NCBI RefSeq assembly: GCF_030272615.1
Contig: NC_081408.1
Span: 311,259,118 to 311,323,117 of the forward strand
Direction: 5' to 3'
DNA from: Cryptomeria japonica
Lineage: Eukaryota; Streptophyta; Pinopsida; Cupressales; Cupressaceae
Length of the DNA: 64,000 nucleotides
The position numbers and the translations under genes were made by a program. How positions within the stretch are numbered: the first letter of the stretch is position 1; every line of letters starts with the position of its first letter. Shown one piece after another: positions 36,573 to 48,320 of this stretch. The notes beneath the pieces are model-generated. The model was not told where the DNA came from. It did not search any database and saw only the letters and a list, made by a program, of their open reading frames with translations.

Positions 36573-36574
36573 AT

Positions 36575-38062
36575 TGATAACTCAATGATGAATGGATAGT
36601 ACCAAACCAGTACTAAGAGGGGGGGGGGTGAATCAGTACAGACAAAAATCACATTCCTAAACCGGTTTGTCAGCAGACATTGTGCTTTTACAAACAAACA
36701 GTAACTCCAGTCTTAAACAGAATACAACCGACAAAACCCAGAATAATTGAGACAAACAGAAACCTGTTGACACTTATCTTCTCACACAATCTAATACTTC
36801 ATTTCCATTTTATCCTAGTGCATGAATAGGTAATCTATCATCAAAGACATATATATAAATAGCTAGATCAACATGATTCACCACTTGACAGAAAACAACA
36901 TATCATCACATGAAAAGGACATCACATATGACACACATATTTTTCACGTGGAAAGCCAACTGGAAAAAACCACAGTGGGGATGAATACCCACAAGTTGTT
37001 TTTGAACTCTTTAGAAGTCCGCTCTGTTAGGAGCCTAGTCTGGTTAAAGACTAATACAATGGGTTATGTTAGGAACTGATCCTGTTAGGGATCACCCTGT
37101 TAAGGGATGGCTAGAATACCTGGTTAAGGGTTAAACCTTGTTAAAGGTTACCTTGTTAGAGGATTTCAAGAACTCAATGGTTTTGAGTCACCGTGTTGAA
37201 GGATTTATAGCAAGCCAGTTAAAGCTACCCTGTTAAGGGATTTCCTAACTGTTGAAGTGGTTAGAGATCAATAGGTATTACAATGATCTGGTAACAACTC
37301 TCAATGCTAATACAAATCCTCTTTAGCTCCTCTTCACCTTCTACACTTACACTCTGCAGGTATCACTTCACTCTTCTAGTCTGGCAAGAATCACGTATCT
37401 CTTCACTTGGATACTCACACACAACTTTTTCCAACAACCTCAGAAAGAAACAAAACATCGACCTTATAGGAAAATAGATAGGTCGGTAGCATAAACCCTA
37501 AACCCTAAACCTGTTAGGTTAAGGAATTCAAATGTTTCAATCCTGACCGTTGAGCACACTACATTAAATGCAACAGTTTTGATCCAATCTCAAGACATTC
37601 TCCATCATTCATTTTCCATTGATTTCATGGCGGCTGATAACCCATCACACATTATCACCATTTACAGACTTCACACATTCTCGAGGTAGATAGGAACAAT
37701 CTCCTTTATGCAAGATCCTTCATGCGCACAAGGCTAACATGGCACCATGATCTGTTCTTCATTACAATGCTAACTCATCACACAAAGTCACCGATTGAGT
37801 CACACAGGCTTGAGACACTTCAATCGGAAACCCTAAAGTTTTGACTACCAACCATTAGTCATACAAAGCTTCCATGTGCCGGTTCCCATAACCACATGCC
37901 GGTTCACCTTAAGAAAACACACTGCTTTACTTTGGCACAAATGTCGGTTCACAATGTCATACCGGTTCTCATATATACTAGTTCTCTCCTCTTCAGCATA
38001 TTAACATCAATGACAACATGCAATGTCATTATGTCCTTGTACCGGGTCACATAATGCCAACA
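36575..38062 (-). repeat. Copia-D 5' LTR
   Basis: 1488 bp, aligned along its length with 30665-32143; both share TATATATAAATAG (36849 and 30939), a possible TATA box on the + strand only. A G-run near the low end is 9 bases here and 8 in the other LTR. Confidence 0.95.
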
Positions 38063-38202
38063 TGTAACTTAGGTATAGATGCCAAGATGGCCATAGCATC
38101 TGCTGCTCTGTTTGTGGATCTAGGAATCTGTTGGAATGATACAAAAGCAAAATACTTCTTAAGATCATCAACCATCCTCTTGTAAGGCATCAATTTCTCA
38201 TC

Positions 38203-38472
38203 TCAAGTTTGATATGTATCATTGATTTGATTAACCACCAGCTGAGAATCTCCATAGATATACAATTTTGCAACCCTCCATTCAATAGCTAGTTTTATCC
38301 CATTCACCAAAGCTTCATATTCTGCAATGTTGTTTGTGTAAGGGAATAGAATCTTGTAAGACTTTTGGATTGAGTACTTTTGAGGAGTAATGAATAATAT
38401 GCCAACAACTAAACCATTTTGAGTAAAGGACCCATCAAAGAACATTTTCCAAGGTTGTTGAGTAAGATGCAT
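38203..38472 (-). pseudogene. Tat element second (archaeal-type) RNase H
   Basis: Open segment reading PWKMFFDGSFTQNGLVVGIL, NNIAEYEALVNGIKLAIEW and LYIYGDSQLVVNQIND. This is the RVT_3 / archaeal-type RNase H pattern, with the three acidic positions FDGS, AEYEAL and GDSQ visible. The domain lies between the ordinary gypsy RNase H and integrase, as in the Tat lineage. Upstream sequence to 38640 is coding-like but has many stops. Copia-D separates it from integrase. Confidence 0.88.
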
Positions 38473-38641
38473 TATAGATTCATCTAGAAACTCTATGTGT
38501 AGTGGTTAAGAGTCTTTAAGTGGAGCTTCAGCAAGTTGATCAGCAATTACCTATCCTTTTATGGATTTTCATTCCACCTATTCAATGTCAAACTCTGTAA
38601 GGATCATGAATCATTTTGCCAATCTTCTTGTAAGTGTTGCT

Positions 38642-39880
38642 TTATTGAGAAGATGGATCAATTTTGGCCACTAGCTTGACTGAATGTGCTAGCATGTAGT
38701 GTCTCAATTTTTGAGATGCAAAGACTAATGCCAAGCATGCTTTTTCTATTATAGTGTAGTTCATTTCATAAGACACCAATATCCTACTGATGTAATAAAT
38801 AGCTCGTTCCCTTTTATTATCATCTTGTTGCGCCAGAAGTGCCCCCAATGATGAATCAGTTGCTGATATATATAAGATTAGTGGTTTACCCTAAATTAGT
38901 GGCATCAATATCGGTGGATTTGATAGGTACTCTTTGATTTGGTGAAGATGTTGTTCACACAGCTCATCCCAGTTGTAAATTACTCATTTTCTTAATACCT
39001 TTGTGAAAGGTTGAGCTTTGTCTGCTAGTTGAGAAATGAATCATCTGATGGATTGGAGACGTCCCTGTAGACTTCTCATTTGACTAATGTTCTTCAGAGG
39101 CAACATTTCCATCATGGCTTGGGCATTCTTAGGATCAACCTCGATTACCTTCTTTGAAATTATGTAGCCAGTTATTTTACTAGATGTCACTCTGAATGCA
39201 CACTTCTTTGGATTTAACCGGAGTTTGAACTTTTCCATTTTGTCGAGTATAGGACCCAACTCTTGAATATGCATTGATCTCTTCATAGTCTTCACTAAAG
39301 TGTCATCAACATAATCTTCCATATTCTTATGCATCATATCAAGAAAAATGGTAGTAACTTCTCTTTGATAGGTTGCTCCTACATTCTTTAGCCCAAATGG
39401 CATGACGTTCTAGCAAAAGGTTCTCCATGCACAGGTGAAAACTATCTTTTCTTGATCTCCAGGAGCTATTTTGATTTGATTATATCTGGAGAATCCATCC
39501 ATTAGTGAGTACATTTCATACCCAACAGTCATGTAAACTATCATATCAATGTTTGGCAATGGAAAGTCATCCTTCAGACAAGCTTTGTTAAGATCACTAA
39601 AGTCAGTGCAAACTCTAATAGACTTGTCTCCCTTTGACATAGGTACTATGATTAAAATCCATTCAGCATAATCTATAGCTCTAATGAATCCAACTTTTAG
39701 TAGTTTTTCTAGCTCAGCCTTGACCAGTAGTGCCACATGTGGGTGCATCTTACAGATTTTTTACTTAACTGGTTTTACTCCTGGTGTAATTGAAAAATGG
39801 TGCATAATGAGATTAGGATCCAAGCCCGGCATATTAAAATATGTCCATACAAAGTTTATTTTCTTTTATGAGAATAGATG
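38642..39880 (-). pseudogene. Tat element RT and RNase H
   Basis: RT block one, 39748-39410: HPHVALLVKAELEKLLKVGF, ILIIVPMSKGDKSIRVCTDF, SDLNKACLKDDFPLPNIDMI and SLMDGFSRYNQIKIAP; a stop at 39407-39409 replaces Tyr in FCYNVMPFG. Block two, 39403-39041: MPFGLKNVGATYQR, MEDYVDDTLVKT (YVDD intact) and KKCAFRVTSSKITGYI. After two more stops the gypsy RNase H follows at 38848-38642: MGALLAQQDDNKRERAIYYI and EKACLALVFASQKLRHYML. The YVDDxLVK form is common in Tat-type elements. Confidence 0.92.
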
Positions 39881-41393
39881 AGTGAACTCCTTCAATTCTT
39901 CTGCTGATAGTGATTGAGCTACATGAATGATGTGTGGTGTCTCTTGACTCCCAATGTTCACTGGCTGAGTTGGCTCGATCAATATGGAGGACCTTTCCTG
40001 GAAATGACTTGGCAGTTTATCAAGTATCTCACCTTTAGGCACCTCAGAGAGGTTTTCACCTTTAGGTACGTCCTTTATTTTCTCTTTTTTTAGATTTTGA
40101 TACGACCACAATGTGGTTTTCACCATCAGATCTTTTATTTTTATTTTTCTTATTTTTGCGACTAAGATACTTGATATCCACTTTAGTCATATTTTCACTC
40201 TGTTCACTGGTGAAAGAGTCTATAGGTTCAACTACATTGAGATAATAGGCTAATGTATAGTCATTGGCAAAAGTAGGTATACTCATGGGCTGGTTTTGTA
40301 AAGTTTGGATAGGTTCAAGAGCGTTCACAGTATTGTTATCATAGCGGCGGAATGAAAAGTGAAGTTCTAGAAGGATACCTTGTGTAAGTGTCTCAAGACT
40401 AGGAAGAGTCAGATCATGATTATTAAAGTTCATGTTAATATTTAGTTGATCTAATCCAATAGACATACTTGTAACGTCATTCACTATGTCAGACTGGATG
40501 TCATATCATGGTTTAACAATGATAAGATCAGTAGACAATTTTTCATTGTTTGTATCAGCTAATTCAGAATTTGAGGATGAGTAGATATTGTCCTGAATAG
40601 GACTATCATCAGAGTCATTAGGTGAAGTTTCCAAGTCTTCTTCAAGTGATTTAGTAAGTGTATGTATGGTATCAGCACCAACACCTTTGATACTGCAAGT
40701 TCCTTCATGTTGTGGTTCATTTGTCATTTGTATCTAACACACCTATTGACATGGTCTTGATGTTTCTATGATTTGTTGTCGTCTACTCCATTCAGCTTCT
40801 TCTGGATTGATAACTGGTTCTTGTTCTATAGCTTCCAACTCTTCTTATGTATTGTTATACCCAATTTGTTCTGTTTTAGAATAGGGGCACATAGATGAGA
40901 AGCTTTCTAGTATTCTTCCTTCTTTCAGTCCTTGTTCATAATTTTCTTGTCTCTTTTGTCTAATGTCCTATATTTTTTTATCTAGTTTTATGTGCATCAG
41001 CTCTTGAGTATCATCTATGACACTGCTAGACTCTTTTGGAGTTTCTGTGGTAGATGTGTCTGAGAGGTGGTCAAGACCCCATTCATACTCATTTGAGTCA
41101 GTCTCTGAATCATCTACTTGTTGCCTGCCAGTATATGTGACTAGAACTTTTAGTGGTGCAAACAATTCTCTGATTCTTACTACTTCATCTCTTATATCCT
41201 CAGGGACCTCAACTTCCTATATTATTGTAGTTGATACCATCAAAGCTTGAGCACTGACTATTTCTTCTTTCTTGGCTGTTGATTCCTCTTTCTCTTTTCT
41301 ACACTCTGCTTTTGTTTGTTGAGTGTCTACTTCTTGTAATGTTGAAGGCAATATTCTTTTCTACTACTTAGACTTAGAAACATGTTTTTGGTC
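39881..41393 (-). pseudogene. Tat linker between protease and RT
   Basis: Three open pieces on the - strand (41165-40968, 40727-40506, 40484-40062) with acidic, Ser/Asn-rich sequence such as SDTSTTETPKESSSVIDDTQ, and a region ending SLSAEELKEFTHLFS just before RT. Low sequence constraint is usual for this linker in Tat elements. No separate domain is recognised. Confidence 0.6.
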
Positions 41394-42518
41394 TTATGTC
41401 TTTTTTGGATTGTATCCCAGTCCAGCCTTATCATTTGTGAATTTGGTTTGTAGCTGAATTGGTTTAGTAATACCTTCCTTTTGTTTGCCTAGAGGACTAG
41501 TACCTGAGTACCCCATGCGTTGAATCATCTTGTAGCTAGGACCATATTGATTTGAGGAAATCTCACAATGTCGTACCTCCTCATTTTGACTATCCTCCTT
41601 AAAGAGCCAGTTAAGAACAACATCCTCTTCTATTTCATCCACCAAGGAGGTAGAAGACTGTACAAAGAGACCATCATATATAGTATTCAAAGCTGAAGTT
41701 TGTTTTCTCATAGCCTTTGTTGGCTTGCCCAGCTGTTTTGGTGATGGAGGGAGAGAAACTAATGAAAGTATCGGTTCTATCGTGTAGCCATCCATGCTGG
41801 GATTTGTAATCTTCAATCTCTTTTCTAAGTCTTTCATTAGTGTTTCTAGATCTTCATCTGTAGAGGCTGCCCTATTATGAGGCATAAAAGTATCTGCACC
41901 TTTTGTCAATGCATTACAGACGATATTTGTATCAGCAGGAATACTGACTTCAGCTCCGTTATAAGGAAACTTTAAGCATTGATGGTATGTTGATGGTACT
42001 ACCTTCATTTCATGAATCCACGGCCTACCGAGTAATATATTATATGAAAAAGGAATATCAAGTACTTGGAAAAGGACATCTCTTTCTACTAGTCCCACTC
42101 TGATAGGTAATGATACCAGACCTTTAGAAGTCCTTTCTTCCTCCTCATAGGCTTTTACTGATATTTTCTTGCCAGGATCAATGACATTTTCAGAGAATCC
42201 TAGTTGTGTAAGCAGACTATAAGTACAGATATTCAACCCCGCGCCTCCATCTATCAAAACATGTTTGACTCTGTGTTTTTGGATCATGGCTTCAATATGC
42301 AATGGCTGGTTATGTGGATGATCTAGTGAGTTGTCATCTTCTTCGGAGAAGGTTAAATAGTGAGGTGAAGTCAGATGACCCACCATAGATTGAAACCGAT
42401 CAATGTCTAAATCTTTTGGAACATTGGTGGTGAGCAATGCTTTGTCTAGGATCTCTTTGTGAGAAGATGAGAGTTTTAGCAACTCAATGATTGATATTTG
42501 AGCATTTGTCCTTTTCAA
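41394..42518 (-). pseudogene. Tat element aspartic protease with G-patch-like tail
   Basis: The longest open frame of this element, 374 aa. Residues about 75-190 are the protease: HVLIDGGAGLNICTYSLLTQ (the family form DGGS/A) and NILLGRPWIHEMKVVPSTYH. After a variable spacer, residues about 325-372 read YGPSYKMIQRMGYSGTSPLG, KQKEGITKPIQLQTKF, then DKAGLGYN. The order mGy-x-G-LG-x-Gi-pi-GlGy resembles a G-patch, which in betaretroviruses also follows the protease. G-patch identity is by pattern only. The upstream frame is interrupted by a stop at about 42520, so it cannot be translated as part of gag-pro in this copy. Confidence 0.8.
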
Positions 42519-42698
42519 CTATTCAACAACACTATATCCAGAAGATGATGATGAAGTTAACCTTTTAAATTTGTCCAAGGTTGATTCTTTTTGTTTGTTT
42601 GACAAGGCTAGTGGGTTTGATGTTTCTTGAGCTGGGTTGGAAGATCTATCTCCTTGGAGAGTGACTTTTTTCTGAGAACGGGTGAGAGCTCTTGCATA

Positions 42699-44440
42699 TC
42701 ATGATTCATTTGGTTTATCTTGGACTATAATCACATTGCCATATTCCGAGTGGGAAGGCTCAATCATGTTGATAACGTTGTCCTGACTGGTATAAGTATA
42801 ATTTACCTTGGCACCTCCTTTGGTCTTTGAAGAATCACCTTGTTCGTAAATAGGCAAAGGGTCCTTAAATTCTTTATGATCAACATTGGTCAGGTGATTC
42901 CCAACAACAACTTTACCAGCGTCTATGAGATCTTGAATCTCATGTTTTAGCTTCATGCAATTGTTTATGTTATGACCTTTATTCTGATGGAAGTTATAGT
43001 ATTCATTTTCTCTCCACCATATTGGTTTAACTTCTGGATCATATGGTCTAAGTTATATGGTAGTGTTATCAAGTTGTTTGCCAACAGAGTTTTGAAAGTG
43101 GATTCATAGAATTATTTGAGAGGACTAAAATCATGCTTAGGTTTGGAAAGCCATGGCTTTTCTTTGAACCATTCTTTTGTTTTCTTTGGTGGATTTTCTA
43201 TTGTAGCCTCAACAGCTTTAAGTGCTTGTGTACCACTAGCCAAGTTGAATATTGTGGGCTTTAAGTTGGTTTTAACAGTATCTACTAATCCATTGTTAAC
43301 AACACTCTTGTTGTTGTCTTTTCCAAATTTCCAATACTTGTTCTTCTCTTTAGAGCTAGATCCTGGTTCTATTTCTTTCCAAGGTGAGGTATCTCTCTTC
43401 TTTATGAGCACATCTTCCATTTGAATAGCATTATCTACCATTTTATTAAAAGAGGGGTGTACTTGCATTTGTATGCTATATTTCAGTTCGGGGACCAAGT
43501 TATTGACAAATATATCCATTTTCTTAGAGTCTAGGATAGGTTGAGAATACCTAGAAAATATTTTTCTCCAATGTTGGAGGAAAGTAAGAAGAGGCTCCCC
43601 TATTTTTTGTTTAGTATTGCAAAGCTCCATCATAGTCACAGGATGTTGAATGTTGTATGAGTAGTGTTGTAAAAATAGTTGGATTAGTTCTTCAAACATT
43701 TTTATTCCTTTGGGTAGACTTGAGAACCATTTCATTGCTTGACCCCCTAAACTCCTTGGGAAAAGGTGCATGAGGTACGTTTGATCATGCATTAACTTCA
43801 TACAGGAAGCACAAAACTCTCTGACACGATCTTGAGGATCTAAGGTACCATCATATTTGTCAAATTTTGGGATCTCCACTCATGAAGGAAATGGAGGCAT
43901 GTATAGATTCTTGTCAAATGGAAAGGGACATATTGTTTCTAGAGAATATTGTTTTGGGGACTTATCCTTATTCTTCAATTCTGTGACCTCCATTCGTAAG
44001 GCTTGTAATTGTTTGTGTACCATGAGTATAGGTGATTCTTTATTTTTAATAACAAGTGTTTGAACATCATATCCAGTAGGAAGTTTAGCACCTTGTTTTG
44101 CTAGTTCTAGTAAATAGTCTTCCTTCTCTTGGGTCAGGATAGCTTTCATCATTTTTTAAAGTCTTTGTCCTTTTGACAGTCAAGAATATCTTTTTCTAGA
44201 GTTTATGTGTCTTTGTCAGCCTCACTTGATGAGGAATCATTGTCATTTTTGGGAATGTTATTATCATCCTTGTTTCTGTCATTGTGTCCCATCTCATACA
44301 TAGTGGGAGATTCAACCTCATCAAAAATTGGTCCTCCTGATGATGATGGTATGTCAGTGAGTGGATCCTTCACGTAGAATAGATTATCTTGATATTTGAA
44401 GAGTTGTTCTTTGCCTTTGGATTTTTCTTACGAGAACTCC
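42699..44440 (-). pseudogene. Tat element gag
   Basis: N-terminal stretch from about 44440 (FYVKDPLTDIPSSSGGPIFD, DEVESPTMYEMG), a one-base shift near 44155, then 44152-43880 (LTQEKEDYLLELAKQGAKLP, predicted coiled section LQALRMEVTELKNKDKS). A TGA at 43880-43882, then 43879-43112: EIPKFDKYDGTLDPQDRVRE, GQAMKWFSSLPKGIKMFEEL and FVNNLVPELKYSIQMQVHPS, the retrotransposon gag core. The last block 42956-42699 reads LKHEIQDLIDAGKVVVG. The four blocks are in the order expected for Tat gag. Confidence 0.88.
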
Positions 44441-46637
44441 TAGTTTGTGTAAGAATTTTTATGGATTAGTGTGACCTAAAGTTGTTTGTGATGCAGAGGT
44501 CAAGGTCAATTTCAGAGCTAGTTGTTCTATTTAGAGTATTGTTTGGGAGAAACAACTAAGATTCAGTCTCATTTCAGGAATGATCTATCCTATATAAGAC
44601 GTTTATCTAAGTTGATTCTAAGAGTAGTGTAAGATTTAGTTTGGTTTCAAGAATGATCTATCCTATATAAGACGTTATCTAAGTGACTAAAATTTGATAG
44701 GTAGTTGATTGAACTAGCTAAAAGATGATCAACTAAATCGTGCAATGCAAATGGCAGAGGTACACTATCTTGATCTGTTTATGCTCAGGAAAATTGATAA
44801 CCAGTATTATGTTCGTTGTAAGCTGTTTTTAGGCAAATTTCACTATTCTGTTCTGACAAAACAAGAGACTCATATGATAGGATTTTATGAGCCGAATGAC
44901 AATTTAGCAGCTACAGGATGACAAAAGTTATGTTTCGTATGAGTTTCTACCTCGTACCGTACAACAGATGGGTATGTGCAGGATGACAAAATACTCAGAG
45001 TACAACTATTTTGTACGACACAAGATACAGAGCCAGACGACAGATGAAAACAACTCGTATGACATCGGATTAGGTCTAGGACAACAAATCAGAATACTCG
45101 TATGACATAGGATCAGGTGCAACATGATAAATTATCAGACTCATATCACTATTCATAGGACAGAGCCTTGAAATTATGAGATTTTTTTATTGCTGAGTAT
45201 GATAACTGAGTATGACCAATTCCAAGATGGACTGATTTTTGACCAAGATACAGAATATCGACTTAAGATGGACAAGTTATGACACGGACAAAGTTTCAAC
45301 TTAAGATGGACTAATTTCTGACATGGACAGAGTTTCAACCTAGGATGGACTAGGTTCTTACACTAACGGAGTTTTGACTCAGGATGGACTAGTTTCTAAC
45401 ATGGACAGAGTTTTGAATCACTGAGTTGTTTCTTGTCTTCTCCAATTTTTGGTATTTTAGTTTTTTTGTTTCAGGGATGAAAACATAGAAAACAAGTAGT
45501 ATGTATAGTAACTCCAATCACATCATGCAAACCCTAAGGAATTTGGTGAGGAAAGAAAACCTTTGCTTGTAGACTCAGGTACACATCCAATAGCTAATCA
45601 GAATACAGTCATTGAGTCTGACACAATGGATTCTCAATGCCATATTATCCGACTCCAAATGCTAATGGGGGCACGAAATGACAAGTATCTTGGGAGAGTT
45701 ACTATCTCTCTTGCACAAAGATTATCCCCCTTTTGGAGATGAACCAAGTAGCTTCTAATTTTAATTGGAACTAGTCAGGGATCCATTCAGCACGTCGAGG
45801 TATAAACTCAATTAAGAGGTCTCCTAGCCTTAAAAACCAAGGTTTAATATACTTGAAGGTACGAAGGAGAGCTATTCTTGAGCAGTGTTGTTGACTTGCT
45901 TTTCATCAAATCACATTTATTTTATAGTGGGTTGGAGTACTTGGCATATAGCCATTCCCACTTAGGTTGTTCCCCTCACACTGATTGTAATGGCTTTAAG
46001 AGTTTTTCAACCCCTCGGGAGGGCAGGCCTACTAAAGATGTACAAATATCAAACAAAGAAAAAGCCTCAAGGGTCTAGATTTCTGATTGTCTAGAAAAAG
46101 ACAAGAGCATACTCTCCTACCTCTCAGAATCTTCTAAAAACATGAAAGACAGATATGGTTTTTAACTAGATAGCAAGTTAGGTTCCTAAAAATGAATTTA
46201 AAGAATACACGATGTTTAGCTGATTCTCCTTAGGCAACCTGCAAAGAAAATGAATTAGTAGTCATATTATCTTTGTGTGACAAGCATATTCTTTGACAAG
46301 CGTTCTGCAAAAAGTGATTAGGTTGTGAAAAATTCTGAGATAGACAGATAAACAGTCAGGGTCAGTCATCAAAATAATCAATAAAAATCATGAAAATTTG
46401 CCTCTTTTTAAATTTTTTACCAAAAAATACAGAGTCGTATGACAGTATGAAAAATCGTATGATAGAGGATCCCAACTCGTACAAGACATAATTCCAGTTC
46501 GTATGACACCTGCAGTTTGTCATTCTAGCCTGTGGGAAATGTCGTACGAGATGTACGACCAAAAAATCAAAAAATCTGAAATCTGGAAAATAACAAAAAA
46601 ATAAACAGTCAGTCTTAGAGGCTGAAAAATGTATTCT
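44441..46637 (-). promoter_or_regulatory. Tat leader between 5' LTR and gag
   Basis: About 2.2 kb without a supported gene. It contains a 39-bp minisatellite (45224-45419), a cluster of TCGTATGA motifs at 44935, 45055, 45098, 46435, 46455 and 46499, TCGTACGA at 46542, and TTGTACGACA at 45011. AAGAATGATCTATCCTATAT is duplicated at about 44576-44604 and 44650-44678. Confidence 0.6.
45224..45419. repeat. 39-bp minisatellite in the Tat leader
   Basis: Five copies begin with ARGATGGAC at 45224, 45265, 45303, 45342 and 45381 (spacings 41, 38, 39, 39). Consensus parts are AAGATGGACTARTTTCTGAC and ATGGACAGAGTTTYAACY. Confidence 0.85.
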
Positions 46638-46655
46638 GCCCCACAATGGGTGCCA
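46638..46655 (-). promoter_or_regulatory. Tat element primer-binding site
   Basis: Reverse strand TGGCACCCATTGTGGGGC, two bases from the 5' LTR. It resembles a TGGCGCC-type plant gypsy primer site (possibly tRNA-Lys) after C-to-T or G-to-A change; the tRNA identity is unverified. Confidence 0.6.
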
Positions 46656-46657
46656 GA

Positions 46658-47824
46658 TATGTGTGTTAAAAAGGGGTTTGTAGCTGCAAGTATGACACTT
46701 CAATTAAGTCATTATATGCATGGTTAGTAAATAATAATCAATCAATAATAAACCATAACAAAGCGACTAATTGCCTTCTAAAAGATGTGAGTATAAGATT
46801 GCTCTTAGATTTTTATAAGCAATACCAGTGACTAGACTACACCAAGATGAAGGATTTGATCCATATGATATTAACTATATGGATGCAAAATGGATGAATA
46901 ATTCAAGCAAATAATAAATTCAAGCAATGATGGATGCAAATAATATGGATTCAAGCAAATATGGATTCAAACAATGATGGATGCAAATAATCTAAAAAGC
47001 ACAATGATCTTCAATGACTCCAAAGCGAAATTAGTGTGATAATAATCTCCAAGTGTGTTCTCAAAAATCTTTGGGGTGAATTGGAATGAGAGTTGAAGAC
47101 TGAATTTATAGAGAAGTACAAAAAAAGCTCAATTTAGGATTAACTGAAAATAATTGAGAAATCATGTTTAGTTAACCTTGAGATAGATTCCAATTATAGT
47201 TTAATTGAAATACATTCAAATTAAAAGTGCAAGTTGCATTGGAAATAATAATAAATTAATTCCATGCATTTGTGATTAAAATAGATAATTCCATGCATAT
47301 ATTTGATTTATTCAAGGAAAAGGTCTTTTCAATGCAACTAAACTTCTTTTTCTGAAAAGCTTTAAGTTCCAATTTTAGAGAATAATTCAATAATTCAATT
47401 AATTGCTTTTCTGATTTCAAGTTCTAAATTTAGAAAAAGAAATAATATCTCAAGTTTGATTTCTCTCTCAATTCAATTCTTTTATTTTAATTTCAATTCA
47501 ACTCTTGCTTTGTAATTAATTCCTCTTTTGTAATAAATTAATTTCTTTTGTATGATTAAATGGTAATTTTATTAATTAATTAAATATATAAGGATATTTA
47601 ATAAATTAAAATAGGATAATTGATCAAAATGATATTCTTGGAAATGATTCAATTAATTAAATAAATATTTAATTAATATTGAGTAATTGAATTGCCATGT
47701 GATATTTGATGATTAAAGAATTAATAATGTGCTCAAGATTGATTTATTGCCTTTGGTTAGGACCTTGGTGATGTTGTCGAGATTAGGAGCCCATAGTTTA
47801 GATGACCATTTTTAGGGTATTACA
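46658..47824 (-). repeat. Tat element 5' LTR
   Basis: 1167 bp, the same length as 22966-24132. The terminal dinucleotide at 46658 is TA where the other copy has TG. The outer end ATTACA is followed by TSD GGTTA and Copia-A LTR sequence. Confidence 0.93.
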
Positions 47825-47829
47825 GGTTA

Positions 47830-48320
47830 TATTGTTCACTGGAACTGAGGATGATCTATTATCATCTGGAGATTACTTGGTTATGTCGAAGACATTGTTT
47901 GGACACTTTGGTTTGGTGATTTGGTTATTGGTCTAAACGAGTTTGCACATTTGTTGTTACTGACAAATAGGTCTAGGTTATGGATCGGCAAGCATTATCT
48001 ATTCCAGATCAGCATGGCATGTTATGGAGATTTTTTATTGATTGGTTATTATTGTAAATGCATTGAGATGACATGATGCATCACATATTGATTCATTTGT
48101 AATTGATTTAATTGTAATATTCTTAGTGAGCTAGCCTACACATTTGGTCCTAGGTTTTGGTATATATGTAAGATCTCATTTGCGATATTATGAAGAAGGT
48201 GTGAAAGGGAATGTAATAAGGTATATGCGAATATAAGAAGAGATATACACACAAACATCATTTGAAGATTCAAGGAAGGTATGAAGAAGACAATCAGAGC
48301 TTAATCGGTACTGAATCCAA
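47830..48320 (+). repeat. Copia-A 3' LTR, piece 2
   Basis: Continues the LTR after the Tat insertion (TATTGTTCACTGGAACTGAG matches 10978 onwards, and so on to ...GGTACTGAATCCAA). It stops where Copia-C is inserted; the last five bases TCCAA are the left TSD. Confidence 0.93.

Larger units (their letters stand above)
30665..38062 (-). mobile_element. Copia-D: complete Ty1/copia element nested in the Tat element
   Basis: LTRs at 30665-32143 (3', 1479 bp) and 36575-38062 (5', 1488 bp), TG...CA ends, and perfect TSD TGTAA at 30660-30664 and 38063-38067. The primer site is next to the 5' LTR and the polypurine tract next to the 3' LTR, so the - orientation is certain. LTR copies differ by roughly 8% over about 900 bases compared by eye, mostly transitions. 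This is more than the Tat element that contains it. Confidence 0.96.
22966..47824 (-). mobile_element. Tat-lineage Ty3/gypsy element carrying an antisense PMD ORF
   Basis: Two 1167-bp LTRs (22966-24132 and 46658-47824) and a perfect TSD, GGTTA (22961-22965 and 47825-47829). The total is 24.9 kb, or about 17.5 kb without Copia-D. On the - strand: gag, protease, RT, RNase H, second RNase H, integrase, and then a long 3' region with an ORF on the opposite strand. The double RNase H and the large size are known hallmarks of the Tat (Ogre/Grande/Retand-like) lineage, in which antisense ORFs in the 3' region are also known. The LTR copies differ by roughly 5-6% over the parts compared by eye. Confidence 0.93.
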
